64,000 nt of DNA from Flavobacterium panacis (GCF_024649945.1 NZ_JANKMS010000002.1:62001-126000); one strand, 5' to 3'; positions 40,763 to 49,446 are shown, numbered from the stretch's first letter. The notes: a model not told the origin generated them from the sequence alone. Translations and numbers: made by a program.

Positions 40763-41836
40763 ATGACATTAGAAACAAAAAAAAGTGTTTTTGTTGAATT
40801 AGGAAATTTTTTAAGTCAGTTTTCCGAAGCAGGATCCATACAAAAATCTAGCGTTTTATTTAACGATATCTTTTTTGACGATTTTGAGAAACTAATACAT
40901 TTATCACAATCTCATAATGGATGGTACACGCCTGAACAAGTTTACTTTTCGATACAATCGTGGGCAGAAGCTTTGACAGACAAAAACATAGAAAAATGGC
41001 TTTCTTCCTATAAAACAGAATTTGAAAAAGCTGATCAAAAAGAAAAAACAGTTGCTTTAATATTGGCTGGAAATATTCCGTTAGTGGGTTTTCATGATTT
41101 TTTATCTGTTTTAATAACAGGTAACAAAGCATTAATCAAAACTTCTTCAAATGACCAGCATTTATTGCCTTTTCTTGCTAAATATTTAATTGCTGTTGAT
41201 GAAAATTTAAAAGACAAAATTACTTTTGTAGATGGTAAACTAGAAAATTTTGATGCTGTAATAGCCACCGGAAGCAACAATACAGCTCGCTATTTTGAAT
41301 ATTATTTTAAAGATAAGCCTTCTATTATTCGTAAAAACAGAAATTCGGCTGCGATTTTAACTGGAAAAGAAACGAATGAAGAATTAGAAAATTTAGGGGA
41401 AGATATTTTCAGATATTTTGGTCTTGGGTGCCGAAATGTTTCTAAACTTTTTGTTCCTAAAAACTATTCGTTTGATGCTTTTTTCCAGGCTATGTTTAAA
41501 TATCAAGATGTTATTCATTATGAAAAATATGCTAATAATTACGATTACAACAAAGCTGTTTTTTTAATGAGTAATTTCAAATTATTAGACAATGGTTTTT
41601 TAACGATAAAAGAAGATACAAGCTACGCCTCGCCTATCTCGAGTGTTTTTTATGAATATTACGAAAACCTTGATGAACTGCAAAAACGTCTTGAGAATGA
41701 TTCAGATCAAATTCAGTGTGTTGTTAGTAATAATTTAACCCAAAACAGTATTGCATTTGGAGAAACTCAAAAACCGCAATTGTGGGATTATGCAGATAAT
41801 GTCGATACTATAACGTTTTTGTTAACAACAAAGTAA
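40763..41836 (+). CDS. Acyl-CoA reductase (LuxC-domain)
   Basis: A 357-residue aldehyde-dehydrogenase-fold protein of the LuxC type, which reduces acyl-CoA or acyl-enzyme to an aldehyde with NADPH. Features: LILAGNIPLVGFHDFLSVLITGNKALIKTSSND (nucleotide-binding region), DAVIATGSNNTARYFEYYF, SIIRKNRNSAAILTG and the catalytic cysteine in DIFRYFGLGCRNVSKLFVPK (about residue 223). Length is shorter than luminous LuxC. It is followed by serC after a 93-base gap and sits divergent from the ferredoxin gene. The product use (lipid or wax metabolism) is not known here. Confidence 0.85.
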   Translation: MTLETKKSVFVELGNFLSQFSEAGSIQKSSVLFNDIFFDDFEKLIHLSQSHNGWYTPEQVYFSIQSWAEALTDKNIEKWLSSYKTEFEKADQKEKTVALILAGNIPLVGFHDFLSVLITGNKALIKTSSNDQHLLPFLAKYLIAVDENLKDKITFVDGKLENFDAVIATGSNNTARYFEYYFKDKPSIIRKNRNSAAILTGKETNEELENLGEDIFRYFGLGCRNVSKLFVPKNYSFDAFFQAMFKYQDVIHYEKYANNYDYNKAVFLMSNFKLLDNGFLTIKEDTSYASPISSVFYEYYENLDELQKRLENDSDQIQCVVSNNLTQNSIAFGETQKPQLWDYADNVDTITFLLTTK

Positions 41837-41929
41837 TAAAATGTTTAATTATTTCGAATATTTTAACGCTTTTTCGGCTCTTATTGCCGAAATTTGCGTC
41901 TTTAAAATTTTCGACTATTAACAACAACC

Positions 41930-43000
41930 ATGAAAAAACACAACTACAGCGCAGGACCAAGTATTTTACCTCAGGAAGTTTTTGAGAAGGCATCAAAAGC
42001 AATTTTAAATTTTAATGATTCAGGGTTATCTATCCTTGAAATCTCGCACCGAAGCAAAGATTTCGTTGCAGTTATGGAGGAAGCTCGTTCCCTTGCTTTA
42101 GAATTATTAGGACTTCAAGGAAAAGGTTATCAGGCTTTATTTTTACAAGGTGGTGCAAGTACAGCATTCTTAATGGCACCATACAATTTATTAAAAGAAA
42201 ACGGAAAAGCAGCTTATTTAGATTCAGGAACGTGGGCAACTGCAGCAATCAAAGAAGCGAAACTTTTCGGTGAGACTATTGTCGTAGCTTCTTCAAAAGA
42301 AGACAATTATACACATATTCCAAGAGGTTACGAAATTCCAGCTGATGCTGATTATTTCCACTGCACAAGTAACAATACCATTTTTGGAACACAAATGAAA
42401 GAATTCCCAGCAACTAACATTCCAGTTGTTTGCGATATGAGTTCTGATATTTTCTCTCGTGAATTAGATTTCTCTAAATTCGACTTAATCTATGCTGGAG
42501 CTCAAAAAAACATGGGACCTGCAGGAACAACTCTTGTTGTAGTTAAAGAAGAAATCTTAGGTAAAAACGGAAGAACTATTCCAAGTATGTTAGACTACGC
42601 TAAACATATTAAAGCAGAAAGTATGTACAATACTCCACCTGTTTTCTCTGTTTACGTTTCTCTATTAACTTTACAATGGATTAAAGAAAAAGGCGGAATC
42701 GCTGCTGTTGAAAAATTAAACAATGCAAAAGCAGAATTACTTTACGCTGAAATCGACAGAAATCCATTATTTAAAGGTGCTGCTAATGTAGAAGATCGTT
42801 CTAACATGAACGTTACTTTCTTATTGACAAACCCAGATCATGCTGCAACTTTTGATGCTTTATGGAAAGAAGCTAACATTTCAGGATTACCTGGACACCG
42901 TTCTGTTGGTGGTTACAGAGCTTCTATCTACAACGCTATGCCAATTGAAAGCGTACAGGTTTTAGTTGATGTAATGAAAGCATTGGAAAGCAAAGTCTAG
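41930..43000 (+). CDS. serC: Phosphoserine aminotransferase
   Basis: A 356-residue class V PLP aminotransferase that converts 3-phosphohydroxypyruvate and glutamate to phosphoserine and 2-oxoglutarate, step 2 of serine synthesis (and a step of pyridoxal phosphate synthesis in some bacteria). Signatures: NYSAGPSILPQEVFEKA, SILEISHRSKDF, LFLQGGASTAFLMAPYNLL, CDMSSDIFSRELDFSKFDLIYAGAQKNMGPAGTT with the PLP-binding lysine in QKN, and GHRSVGGYRASIYNAM at the C-terminus. It is followed 88 bases later by serA, the enzyme for the step before it. Well conserved and full length. Confidence 0.96.
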   Translation: MKKHNYSAGPSILPQEVFEKASKAILNFNDSGLSILEISHRSKDFVAVMEEARSLALELLGLQGKGYQALFLQGGASTAFLMAPYNLLKENGKAAYLDSGTWATAAIKEAKLFGETIVVASSKEDNYTHIPRGYEIPADADYFHCTSNNTIFGTQMKEFPATNIPVVCDMSSDIFSRELDFSKFDLIYAGAQKNMGPAGTTLVVVKEEILGKNGRTIPSMLDYAKHIKAESMYNTPPVFSVYVSLLTLQWIKEKGGIAAVEKLNNAKAELLYAEIDRNPLFKGAANVEDRSNMNVTFLLTNPDHAATFDALWKEANISGLPGHRSVGGYRASIYNAMPIESVQVLVDVMKALESKV

Positions 43001-43002
43001 TT

Positions 43003-43082
43003 TTCAGTCGAAGTCACAGTTTACAAAAAAGAAAAATCAAATAGCTGGTTATCAATTAAACGATTGCCAATTAAACAAAATA
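43003..43082. repeat. AATTAAAC word repeats in the serC-serA gap
   Basis: Contains TCAATTAAACGATTGCCAATTAAAC, two copies of CAATTAAAC with related words, similar to the GATTAAAC ladder at 8664-8757 but much shorter. Confidence 0.45.
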
Positions 43083-43088
43083 AATACA

Positions 43089-44039
43089 ATGAAAGTATTA
43101 GCAAATGACGGAATTTCTAAAAGTGGAATTCTAGCCTTAGAAAAAGGTGGTTTTGAAGTTATCACTACAAAAGTAGCTCAGGAACAAGTAGCTAACTATA
43201 TCAATGAAAACAACGTTGACGTAATTTTAGTTCGTAGTGCAACTAAAGTTCGTAAAGATATTATTGATGCTTGTCCAGGCATCAAAATCATCGGTCGTGG
43301 TGGTGTTGGTATGGATAATATTGATGTGGATTATGCTAAAAGCAAAGGAATCCATGTAATCAATACTCCTGCTTCATCTTCAGAATCTGTTGCTGAATTA
43401 GTATTCGGACACTTATTTAACGGTGTACGTTTCTTACATGATTCCAACAGAAACATGCCTCTTGAAGGAGACACAAATTTTGACGGTTTGAAAAAAGCTT
43501 ATGCTAATGGAACTGAATTAAGAGGAAAAACTTTAGGTATTGTTGGTATTGGTCGTATCGGACAAGCTACAGCAAAAATGGCTCTTGGTTTAGGAATGAA
43601 AGTTATCGCAGCTGACAGCTTCATTCCTGAGGTTGACGTAAAAGTTGAATTCTTTGACGGACAATCTATCACAACTAAAATTGTTTCTCAATCTTTAGAA
43701 TCTTTATTTAAAGAAGCTGATTTCATTACATTACACGTTCCTGCTCAAAATGGTTACATCATTGGAGAAAAAGAACTTGAAACTATGAAAGACGGAGTTG
43801 GAATCGTAAACTGTGCTCGTGGTGGAGTTATCGACGAAGTAGCTTTAGTAAAAGCTTTAGACTCAGGAAAAGTTGGTTTCGCTGGTTTAGACGTTTTCGA
43901 AAACGAACCAAAACCAGAAATGGCCATCTTAATGCACTCTAAAATTTCATTGACTCCACACATTGGAGCTGCAACAGGAGAAGCACAAGACAGAATTGGT
44001 ACTGAATTAGCATCACAAATCATTACTTTATTAAGCTAA
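43089..44039 (+). CDS. serA: D-3-phosphoglycerate dehydrogenase
   Basis: A 316-residue 2-hydroxyacid dehydrogenase, first step of serine synthesis with the neighbouring serC. NAD-binding motif TLGIVGIGRIGQATAKMAL (about residues 145-163). Catalytic arginine in VNCARGGVIDEVALV, glutamate nearby, and histidine in SLTPHIGAATGEAQDR. No C-terminal ACT domain is present, so the serine-feedback regulation of the long form is unlikely. Length matches the short Bacteroidota enzymes. The context with serC supports the specific role over a generic dehydrogenase. Followed by a perfect terminator. Confidence 0.94.
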   Translation: MKVLANDGISKSGILALEKGGFEVITTKVAQEQVANYINENNVDVILVRSATKVRKDIIDACPGIKIIGRGGVGMDNIDVDYAKSKGIHVINTPASSSESVAELVFGHLFNGVRFLHDSNRNMPLEGDTNFDGLKKAYANGTELRGKTLGIVGIGRIGQATAKMALGLGMKVIAADSFIPEVDVKVEFFDGQSITTKIVSQSLESLFKEADFITLHVPAQNGYIIGEKELETMKDGVGIVNCARGGVIDEVALVKALDSGKVGFAGLDVFENEPKPEMAILMHSKISLTPHIGAATGEAQDRIGTELASQIITLLS

Positions 44040-44062
44040 TTAACTATAATTAAATTACTTGC

Positions 44063-44107
44063 GAGGGATTTATTAACATTGTTTAATAAATCCCTTTCTT
44101 TTTTTGT
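44063..44107 (+). terminator. serA terminator
   Basis: AGGGATTTATTAA (44064-44076) and its perfect complement (44083-44095), a 13-bp stem, then TTCTTTTTTTG. Confidence 0.9.
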
Positions 44108-44108
44108 T

Positions 44109-44116
44109 TAAATTTG
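44109..44116 (+). promoter_or_regulatory. -7 promoter element (TAAATTTG)
   Basis: Exact TAnnTTTG match 25 bases upstream of the ATG at 44142, right after the serA terminator. No good -33 match is seen. Confidence 0.45.
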
Positions 44117-44141
44117 AGTTCTAATCTAAATCCTAAAAATC

Positions 44142-44705
44142 ATGTTTGAACAATTAACCCAATTAGTACAACAATATGGAGGCGATGCAGTGGTAAACAA
44201 TAACGCTGTTCCAAATGAACATAATGAAGCTGTAATTAGCGAAACTAGTAATTCTATTTTTGAAGGATTAAAAAAGATTGTATCTGAAGGAAATACAGAT
44301 CAAATCGCTGGATTATTCAGCGGAAATTCTTCTATTGACAGTTCTAACCCTGTTGTACAACAAATTCAACAACAACTAAGTGGAAATCTTGGCGAAAAGT
44401 TCGGATTGAGCAGTGCAGATTCAAGCGGAGTAGCATCTAATTTGATTCCACAGATTTTAGGCTCTTTGGTTAATAAAGCAAAAGATCCAAATGACAACAG
44501 TTTTCAGATTTCAGACATTATCAATTCCATTTCAGGAAACAGCGGACAAGCATCTGGAATAATGGATACCATTTCTAAATATGGAATGCAATTTGGCTTA
44601 GACCAAAATGGAGACGGAAAAGTTGATGTTGCCGATGTTTTGGTGGTAACCAAAAGCAAAGGAGGAATCGCCGGATTTATTGGAAAGTTGTTTGGAAGTA
44701 AATAA
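44142..44705 (+). CDS. DUF937-like protein with an EF-hand-type loop
   Basis: A 187-residue soluble protein with no signal peptide. The N-terminal ~150 residues resemble DUF937 (MFEQLTQLVQQYGGDAVVNN, SIFEGLKKIVSEGNTDQIAGLF, LIPQILGSLVNKAKDP). Near the end a calcium-binding-type loop, DQNGDGKVDVADVL, is followed by a glycine-rich tail (GGIAGFIGKLFGSK). DUF937 proteins are of unknown function. It has its own promoter element and its own terminator, so it is a monocistron. The DxNxDGxVxxxD residues make calcium binding plausible. Confidence 0.75.
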   Translation: MFEQLTQLVQQYGGDAVVNNNAVPNEHNEAVISETSNSIFEGLKKIVSEGNTDQIAGLFSGNSSIDSSNPVVQQIQQQLSGNLGEKFGLSSADSSGVASNLIPQILGSLVNKAKDPNDNSFQISDIINSISGNSGQASGIMDTISKYGMQFGLDQNGDGKVDVADVLVVTKSKGGIAGFIGKLFGSK

Positions 44706-44935
44706 GGTGCAAAGTTACAAAGTGACAGAGTAACAAAGGCAAAAAAAATAGTTGAAGCTGTTTGCAATAAATTGCAAACAGCTTTTTTTCACCTTCAAAA
44801 CAACCTTAATTGCTACTTTACTTTTTTACTTTTTTACTCTTTCACCTTGTCACTCTGTCACTCTGTTACTTTGTTACTTTGTTACTTTGTTGCTTTGCTT
44901 TGTTGCTTTGAACCTCAAAATCTTGTTAAACTTCA
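44703..44935. repeat. GTTACAAAG/CTTTGTAAC word-ladder repeat around a terminator
   Basis: Left arm: CAAAGTTACAAAGTGACAGAG and GTAACAAAGG. Right arm, about 115 bases further: CTTTCACCTTGTCACTCTG and many copies of TTACTTTG. The arms flank the hairpin terminator at 44755-44789. Short open frames here look like membrane proteins only because the words translate to hydrophobic residues. Confidence 0.75.
44755..44789 (+). terminator. Terminator of the DUF937-like gene
   Basis: AAGCTGTTTGCAAT (44755-44768) and ATTGCAAACAGCTT (44771-44784), a perfect 14-bp inverted repeat, followed by a T-run. Confidence 0.88.
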
Positions 44936-44969
44936 GTCTCTTCTCATCATTTATTCGTAAATTTAAATC

Positions 44970-45404
44970 ATGAAAAAGTGCATTTCCATATTAATTGTTT
45001 TAGCTACAATAATTGCTTGTTCTACAGCATCGCAAAAAGTTGCAAGCAATGATAATGCACCAAAAACTAAGCAGAATGACACCATTAGAATAGCCAATGA
45101 TTCTTTAGAATATGAAGTTATTATAATTGACAATGGTTTTAATTTCTGGCTTTCATCAATGGCTTTTCCGAGAAACTACCATAGCTTAGCTTTTCTAGAA
45201 AACAAAAATCAACAATATGTAACAGAATGGAACATTCGAGCTTCACAACCCAATCGTTACAACCCGAATTTATACGAAATGACAATAGATTATCAGCCTC
45301 AGATTCATTACGGATACGAAGTAAATTATCTTATTTATAATTATATGATCTATTTTCAAAATACTTACAAACAAAAGCTGGCGGGATATGTTCCAATAAG
45401 ATAA
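44970..45404 (+). CDS. DUF6146-type lipoprotein
   Basis: A 144-residue lipoprotein: MKKCISILIVLATIIAC with lipobox Cys17, then a low-complexity linker (about 18-45) and a compact domain with IIIDNGFNFWLSSMAFPRNYHS and YVTEWNIRASQPNRYNPNLYEMTIDYQPQIHYGYEVNYLIYNY. The FxxWL.S...P...YS pattern and EVNYLIYNYM belong to the DUF6146 family of Flavobacteriaceae. Function unknown. It lies 33 bases ahead of a DUF6787 membrane gene, so the two are probably an operon. Confidence 0.72.
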   Translation: MKKCISILIVLATIIACSTASQKVASNDNAPKTKQNDTIRIANDSLEYEVIIIDNGFNFWLSSMAFPRNYHSLAFLENKNQQYVTEWNIRASQPNRYNPNLYEMTIDYQPQIHYGYEVNYLIYNYMIYFQNTYKQKLAGYVPIR

Positions 45405-45410
45405 TGTTAG

Positions 45411-45418
45411 TATATTTG
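45411..45418 (+). promoter_or_regulatory. -7-type element (TATATTTG)
   Basis: Exact TAnnTTTG match 19 bases upstream of the DUF6787 ATG. No convincing -33. It could provide a second start within the two-gene operon. Confidence 0.35.
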
Positions 45419-45437
45419 TAATGATTATAAATAAATA

Positions 45438-45743
45438 ATGGACAGACTAAAAAAACGCTGGGGAATCACTTCCAACTTACAAGCCATAATTATACTTATC
45501 GTTTTTGCTATCACAGGATCAGCTTCTGCATGGATTTCCAGGCCATTTTGCGACTGGGTAGGAATACATAAAGAAGATTTGGGTACTGTCTGGTTTACCT
45601 TAATCCGATTATTGATTATTCTTCCTGTTTATCAGGTTTTATTGGTTGCTATTGGAACTATTTTTGGACAATTCCGTTTCTTTTGGAATTTCGAAAAGAA
45701 AATGCTCAAAAGAATGGGACTTGGATTCCTATTTAAAGACTAA
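45438..45743 (+). CDS. DUF6787-type small membrane protein
   Basis: A 101-residue inner-membrane protein with two helices: LQAIIILIVFAITGSASAWI (about 15-34) and FTLIRLLIILPVYQVLLVAIGTIFG (about 51-75). Family-like features are MDRLKKRWGI at the start and FGQFRFFWNFEKKMLKRMG at the end. These match the DUF6787 family of Bacteroidota, of unknown function. It follows the DUF6146 lipoprotein gene. Confidence 0.72.
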   Translation: MDRLKKRWGITSNLQAIIILIVFAITGSASAWISRPFCDWVGIHKEDLGTVWFTLIRLLIILPVYQVLLVAIGTIFGQFRFFWNFEKKMLKRMGLGFLFKD

Positions 45744-46092
45744 ACATTTCTTCTTATTCAAACAATCCATTCTGGTTGAGAACTTCTCTTAGTCAGATTT
45801 TTTTTATTTATACCGTTTTTTGAAATTATCAAAATTTCACTTTTCAAATTGTTTTTTCTATACAATTTATTCCTTTATCAAATAAAAATATTTTAAAAAT
45901 TTAGGATTTAAAAAACACATCCTATTTTTTAAACCCTCTTTTCATGATAAAAACGCATACAGAACAGGATGGTGCAGGATGGTTTAATTTAGGTTAATAA
46001 TAAACTTTACAATAGTTGCATAATTTTCAAATACTGAATACCAGGTATTTAAAAACACACAACTATTACTTACTAACCAAAACCAAATTGAA
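45744..46092. other. 349-base upstream region of the pectate-lyase-like gene
   Basis: AT-rich non-coding DNA. A weak hairpin (TAGGAT/ATCCTA, 45902-45924) with a T-run may be a terminator. A tandem direct repeat CAGGATGG (45965-45972 and 45975-45982) lies just upstream of TTTAATTTAGG, a near-match to the -7 element. A palindrome AATACC-A-GGTATT sits at 46037-46049. I see no gene here. Confidence 0.6.
45965..45982 (+). promoter_or_regulatory. Tandem CAGGATGG repeat, candidate operator
   Basis: Two CAGGATGG copies one helical turn apart (10-base period), ending two bases before a near-consensus -7 element (TAATTTAG, 45985-45992). This is where an activator would contact sigma, so it is a likely binding site controlling the pectate-lyase-like gene. 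Confidence 0.5.
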
Positions 46093-48867
46093 ATGCTGAA
46101 AAACTACTTAAAATTCTCCATAATGGTGACTACACTCTGTCTCATTATGCCAATGACAAAGATTTTTGCCCAAAATCCAATCGTAAAAATTGACTTTGAC
46201 CAGTCAGGAAGACCTAAAGCAGAAGTAAATGATCCCGATTATACAGCTTGGGTAATTGCTTCTGGAAATACCAGCACGTATACCGAAAATGGTGTTACAT
46301 TTACTGTGACCAGAGTTGGAAATAATGGAGATGCATTAGGAACTAACTGGTACAAAGCCGGAATTCAGGCTCCATATTATGCCAGATTAGTTAGTGACGG
46401 TGTAACTGTAAAGGGAACGACTGCAAATCTAGGCGCGCAAATAGAACTTAAAATAAGCGGATTAGCAACTGGAGAACATTCATTCTTAGCTTTTTTTAAT
46501 AATGTAGACAGTCCTACAGGAAATAATTTTAGCCCTATTGATATTTTTCTCAATGGCAATTTAGTAGTTGATAATTTAATTCCAACTGTTCGAGCTCTTA
46601 AAACAGCCGATGCTAAGTCTATCTATTTAAAATTTCAAGCAACTGCAGGAACAGATGTTGTTATATTAATGGCAGCTGAAACTTCAGGAACAGAAAATGT
46701 AAAAAACTTCATTTTTAATGGTTTTGAGCTAAATACTCCAAATATTTTCTATCAGGCAACCAATCCAAATCCGAAACAAAATGACGAACATGTTGAATTA
46801 ACTTCGGGCGGAAAATTACTCCAATGGACAGCAGCAGCTAATGCTGTTTCGCACAACATCTACTTTGGCACAGATCAGGCTGCTGTAAATAATGCCACTA
46901 CATCTTCCCCAGAATACAAGGGCAATCAAACTTTGGCCACCAATTCCTTTCAAGCAAACGGATTATATACTGGCGCAACATATTATTGGCGCATAGATGA
47001 AGTTTTAGCAAATGGAATTGAAAAAGGAAATGTATGGCGTTTTCGTCCAGCACAACTTGCGTTTCCAGAAGCTGAAGGTTATGGACGTTTTGCCAGAGGC
47101 GGACGTGGCGGAAAAGTAGTTGCTGTAACTAATTTAAACGACAGTGGCCCAGGAAGTTTTCGTGAAGCCGTTACAAATGATATTGGCCCAAGAACAATCA
47201 TTTTTAATACATCTGGAGTAATTCAGCTACAATCACGTCTTGTTTTAAGTCAGCCTTACGTTACTGTTGCTGGTCAAACTGCTCCAGGAAAAGGAATTTG
47301 TATTCGCTCTGCTCCTTTTGGAGTTACAGGAAATGATGCAATCGTTCAAAATTTAAGAGTTCGAGTTGGTGCAGGACCAACTTATGACGGAATGGGACTT
47401 ACCGGTGCTGACAACAGTATTATAGATCATTGCTCTATCAGCTGGACGATTGATGAATCTTTCAGTTCAAGATCGGGAAAAAATATCACCTTACAAAGAA
47501 CACTTATTTCTGAAGCTTTAAACGCAGCTAATCATCAAAATTATCCTGCAGGAACAGAACACGGTTACGCAGCAACAATTGGCGGTGATATTGGAAGTTT
47601 TCATCATAACTTGTTAGCACATTGCTACGGCCGTAACTGGAGTCTTGGTGGAGGATTAGATGGAAGCGGTGCCTACACAGGAAAAATGGATATTACCAAC
47701 AATGTTGTTTATAACTGGGGAGGAAGAACAACGGACGGAGGAACCAAAGAAGTCAATTTTGTAAACAATTACTATAAGCCAGGCGCAGGTTCTAAAATAT
47801 TCGTAGCATTTAATCAACAAAACGAAGGAGTTGGAACTGGAATGCAGCAGTGTTATTTTAATGGAAATGTTATGCCCGGATATTTTGATGAAAACAACCA
47901 AACTGCAGGAAGAAAAGCTTCTGGTAATACCGTTTCTTATGAAAACTTCGTAAACACACCCTTTTTCCCTTCTTACGTAACCACTCAATCTGCCAAAAAT
48001 GCCTACAAAATAGTACTTTCTGATGTTGGATGTACACAACCCGAATTTGATGATCACGATCAGAGAATTATCACTGAAACTTTAAACGGTAGTTATTCGG
48101 CTGTTGGAAGCGTAACAGGGAAACCTGGATTTCCAGATAATGAATCTGATGTTGGCGGATTTGAAACTTATCCAATAGTAGTTAGAGATGCTAATTGGGA
48201 TACAGATCAGGACGGACTTCCTAATTGGTGGGAAAGTATTATTGGAACAAATCCAAACTCTGCAATTGGTGATTTTTCGGATGCTAATGCAGACCCTAAT
48301 CAAGATGGCTACACTAATTTAGATCAATATCTACAATGGATGTCATTACCACGATATGAATCTCAGCAAGGAACTAAAGTTGATATCGATATTCAAAAAT
48401 TATCTAGAGGTTTTACCAGCGGTGTTTCTTATGCTCTTTCAAATATTGTAAACGGAAACGCAGTACTCAATAACAACATAGTAGCTTTTACACCAGCATC
48501 AAACGGATTGTGTTCTTTTGAATTTACAGTAAGTGATTCCGAAGGAGGTACTATGAAGCGAAAAGTAAATATTGTTAGCGGACAAACCGTACATCTAGAT
48601 ACCGAAGACATTATTAAAACCAACAATTCGTTTAATGTTTGGCCAATTCCAAGCAACGGAGCATTCTCAGTTTATATTGATAATGAAGAAGCAGAAATTT
48701 CAGATCTTAAAATCTATGATATTTCTGGAAAAGAATTATTGAAACAAAAAATCAGAGGCAATACTCAAGAAAACATTCAATTACATTCTAAAGGTGTCTT
48801 TATAATCAAAGTAACCAACCCACAGACGAAGAAAACACAATACGTTAAGAAAATAATTATTCAATAA
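46093..48867 (+). CDS. Secreted pectate-lyase-like protein with T9SS sorting domain
   Basis: A 924-residue exported enzyme-like protein. Signal peptide to about residue 26 (TKIFAQ). A carbohydrate-binding-like region (about 30-215), then a fibronectin-III-like domain (about 225-325: GGKLLQWTAAANAVSHNIYFGT, TYYWRIDEV). A parallel beta-helix of the pectate lyase 1 family runs about 325-640: FPEAEGYGRFARGGRGGKVVAVTNLND, VTVAGQTAPGKGICIRSAPFG, IIDHCSISWTIDESFS, DITNNVVYNWGGRTT. A calcium loop (DTDQDGLPNWWES) follows, and a C-terminal type IX sorting domain (about 850-924: VWPIPSNGAFSVYI, ISGKELLKQK, FIIKVTNPQTKKTQYVKKIIIQ). It probably degrades plant pectin outside the cell. Alone, without SusCD neighbours. 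Confidence 0.88.
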   Translation: MLKNYLKFSIMVTTLCLIMPMTKIFAQNPIVKIDFDQSGRPKAEVNDPDYTAWVIASGNTSTYTENGVTFTVTRVGNNGDALGTNWYKAGIQAPYYARLVSDGVTVKGTTANLGAQIELKISGLATGEHSFLAFFNNVDSPTGNNFSPIDIFLNGNLVVDNLIPTVRALKTADAKSIYLKFQATAGTDVVILMAAETSGTENVKNFIFNGFELNTPNIFYQATNPNPKQNDEHVELTSGGKLLQWTAAANAVSHNIYFGTDQAAVNNATTSSPEYKGNQTLATNSFQANGLYTGATYYWRIDEVLANGIEKGNVWRFRPAQLAFPEAEGYGRFARGGRGGKVVAVTNLNDSGPGSFREAVTNDIGPRTIIFNTSGVIQLQSRLVLSQPYVTVAGQTAPGKGICIRSAPFGVTGNDAIVQNLRVRVGAGPTYDGMGLTGADNSIIDHCSISWTIDESFSSRSGKNITLQRTLISEALNAANHQNYPAGTEHGYAATIGGDIGSFHHNLLAHCYGRNWSLGGGLDGSGAYTGKMDITNNVVYNWGGRTTDGGTKEVNFVNNYYKPGAGSKIFVAFNQQNEGVGTGMQQCYFNGNVMPGYFDENNQTAGRKASGNTVSYENFVNTPFFPSYVTTQSAKNAYKIVLSDVGCTQPEFDDHDQRIITETLNGSYSAVGSVTGKPGFPDNESDVGGFETYPIVVRDANWDTDQDGLPNWWESIIGTNPNSAIGDFSDANADPNQDGYTNLDQYLQWMSLPRYESQQGTKVDIDIQKLSRGFTSGVSYALSNIVNGNAVLNNNIVAFTPASNGLCSFEFTVSDSEGGTMKRKVNIVSGQTVHLDTEDIIKTNNSFNVWPIPSNGAFSVYIDNEEAEISDLKIYDISGKELLKQKIRGNTQENIQLHSKGVFIIKVTNPQTKKTQYVKKIIIQ

Positions 48868-48888
48868 ACAAACTCAAAATGAGTCATT

Positions 48889-48919
48889 AAAAGACGGTTT
48901 TTAAAGCCGTCTTTTTTAT
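48889..48919. terminator. Bidirectional terminator
   Basis: AAGACGG (48891-48897) pairs with CCGTCTT (48907-48913) around a short loop, with T-run after. It lies between the converging pectate-lyase-like gene and the minus-strand 94-residue gene. Confidence 0.75.
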
Positions 48920-49200
48920 TTTCTTTGAAAGAAATAAGTATAAATCCAAGTCAAAGTAAACGACGGAATAATATCTGTAAATGGTAGTATTTCTTCCAGA
49001 AAAGTTAAAAATCCAGCCACCTTCCCTACTCTTCCTTTGTACATTCTGGTCATAATTACACCAGCAATTGGTGCCCAGACAATATCTCCAATTTCTCCAA
49101 ATCCTAGAACAGAATAAGTCAGCATACCAATAGCATCCAAAATTAAACCTATAATCAATTTTGACATCCTGTTATCTTCAACCACTTCTAAATCTTGCAT
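48916..49200 (-). CDS. Small hypothetical membrane protein
   Basis: A 94-residue protein with two or three hydrophobic segments (SKLIIGLILDAIGMLTYSVLG, IVWAPIAGVIMTRMY, GFLTFLEEILPFTDIIPSFTLTWIY). Start ambiguous: ATG at 49200 gives MQDLEVVEDNRMSKL; a second ATG 11 codons on is possible. The conserved-looking segment LDAIGMLTYSVLGFGEIGDIVWAPI resembles short membrane proteins in many bacteria, but I cannot name a family. It is alone on the minus strand. Confidence 0.6.
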   Translation of the reverse strand: MQDLEVVEDNRMSKLIIGLILDAIGMLTYSVLGFGEIGDIVWAPIAGVIMTRMYKGRVGKVAGFLTFLEEILPFTDIIPSFTLTWIYTYFFQRK

Positions 49201-49304
49201 AACACCTTCATTTTTAATACAATCGAAATTAAAAATTATTAATGAAACTATATTATTTCTTTTTAAAATTTAATTTCCAAAATTCCCATATCAAGAAACA
49301 TACC

Positions 49305-49440
49305 TATTTTTAGATTTTAGATTTTAGATTTTACAAAAAATCGCTTCGCTCTTTTTTGGAATTTGGGATTTAAAAAAATTAGAATTTAATATCCCTCTCT
49401 AATTTGAAGTTGGAATTTGATATTGTCCATAATCTTCGTT
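49305..49440. repeat. TTTTAGA/AATTTG word repeats upstream of the LolD-type gene
   Basis: TTTTAGATTTTAGATTTTAGATTTTA is followed by AATTTGGGATTTAAAAAAATTAGAATTTAAT and AATTTGAAGTTGGAATTTGAT. Phrase-like repeats as in other gaps, without perfect arms. Confidence 0.55.
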
Positions 49441-49446
49441 TCTTTG
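49416..49446 (+). promoter_or_regulatory. Possible promoter of the LolD-type operon
   Basis: TTTG at 49416-49419 and TTTCTTTG at 49439-49446 are 19 bases apart. The -7 element has one mismatch (TT instead of TA). The ATG at 49465 follows after 18 bases. Confidence 0.4.

Noticed and set aside
44752..44973. Small membrane protein coded in the DUF937-DUF6146 gap
   Set aside because: The reading frame consists of translated GTTACTTTG-type words from the ladder repeat, which happen to give Leu/Phe/Thr-rich peptides; no signal, domain or start context supports it.
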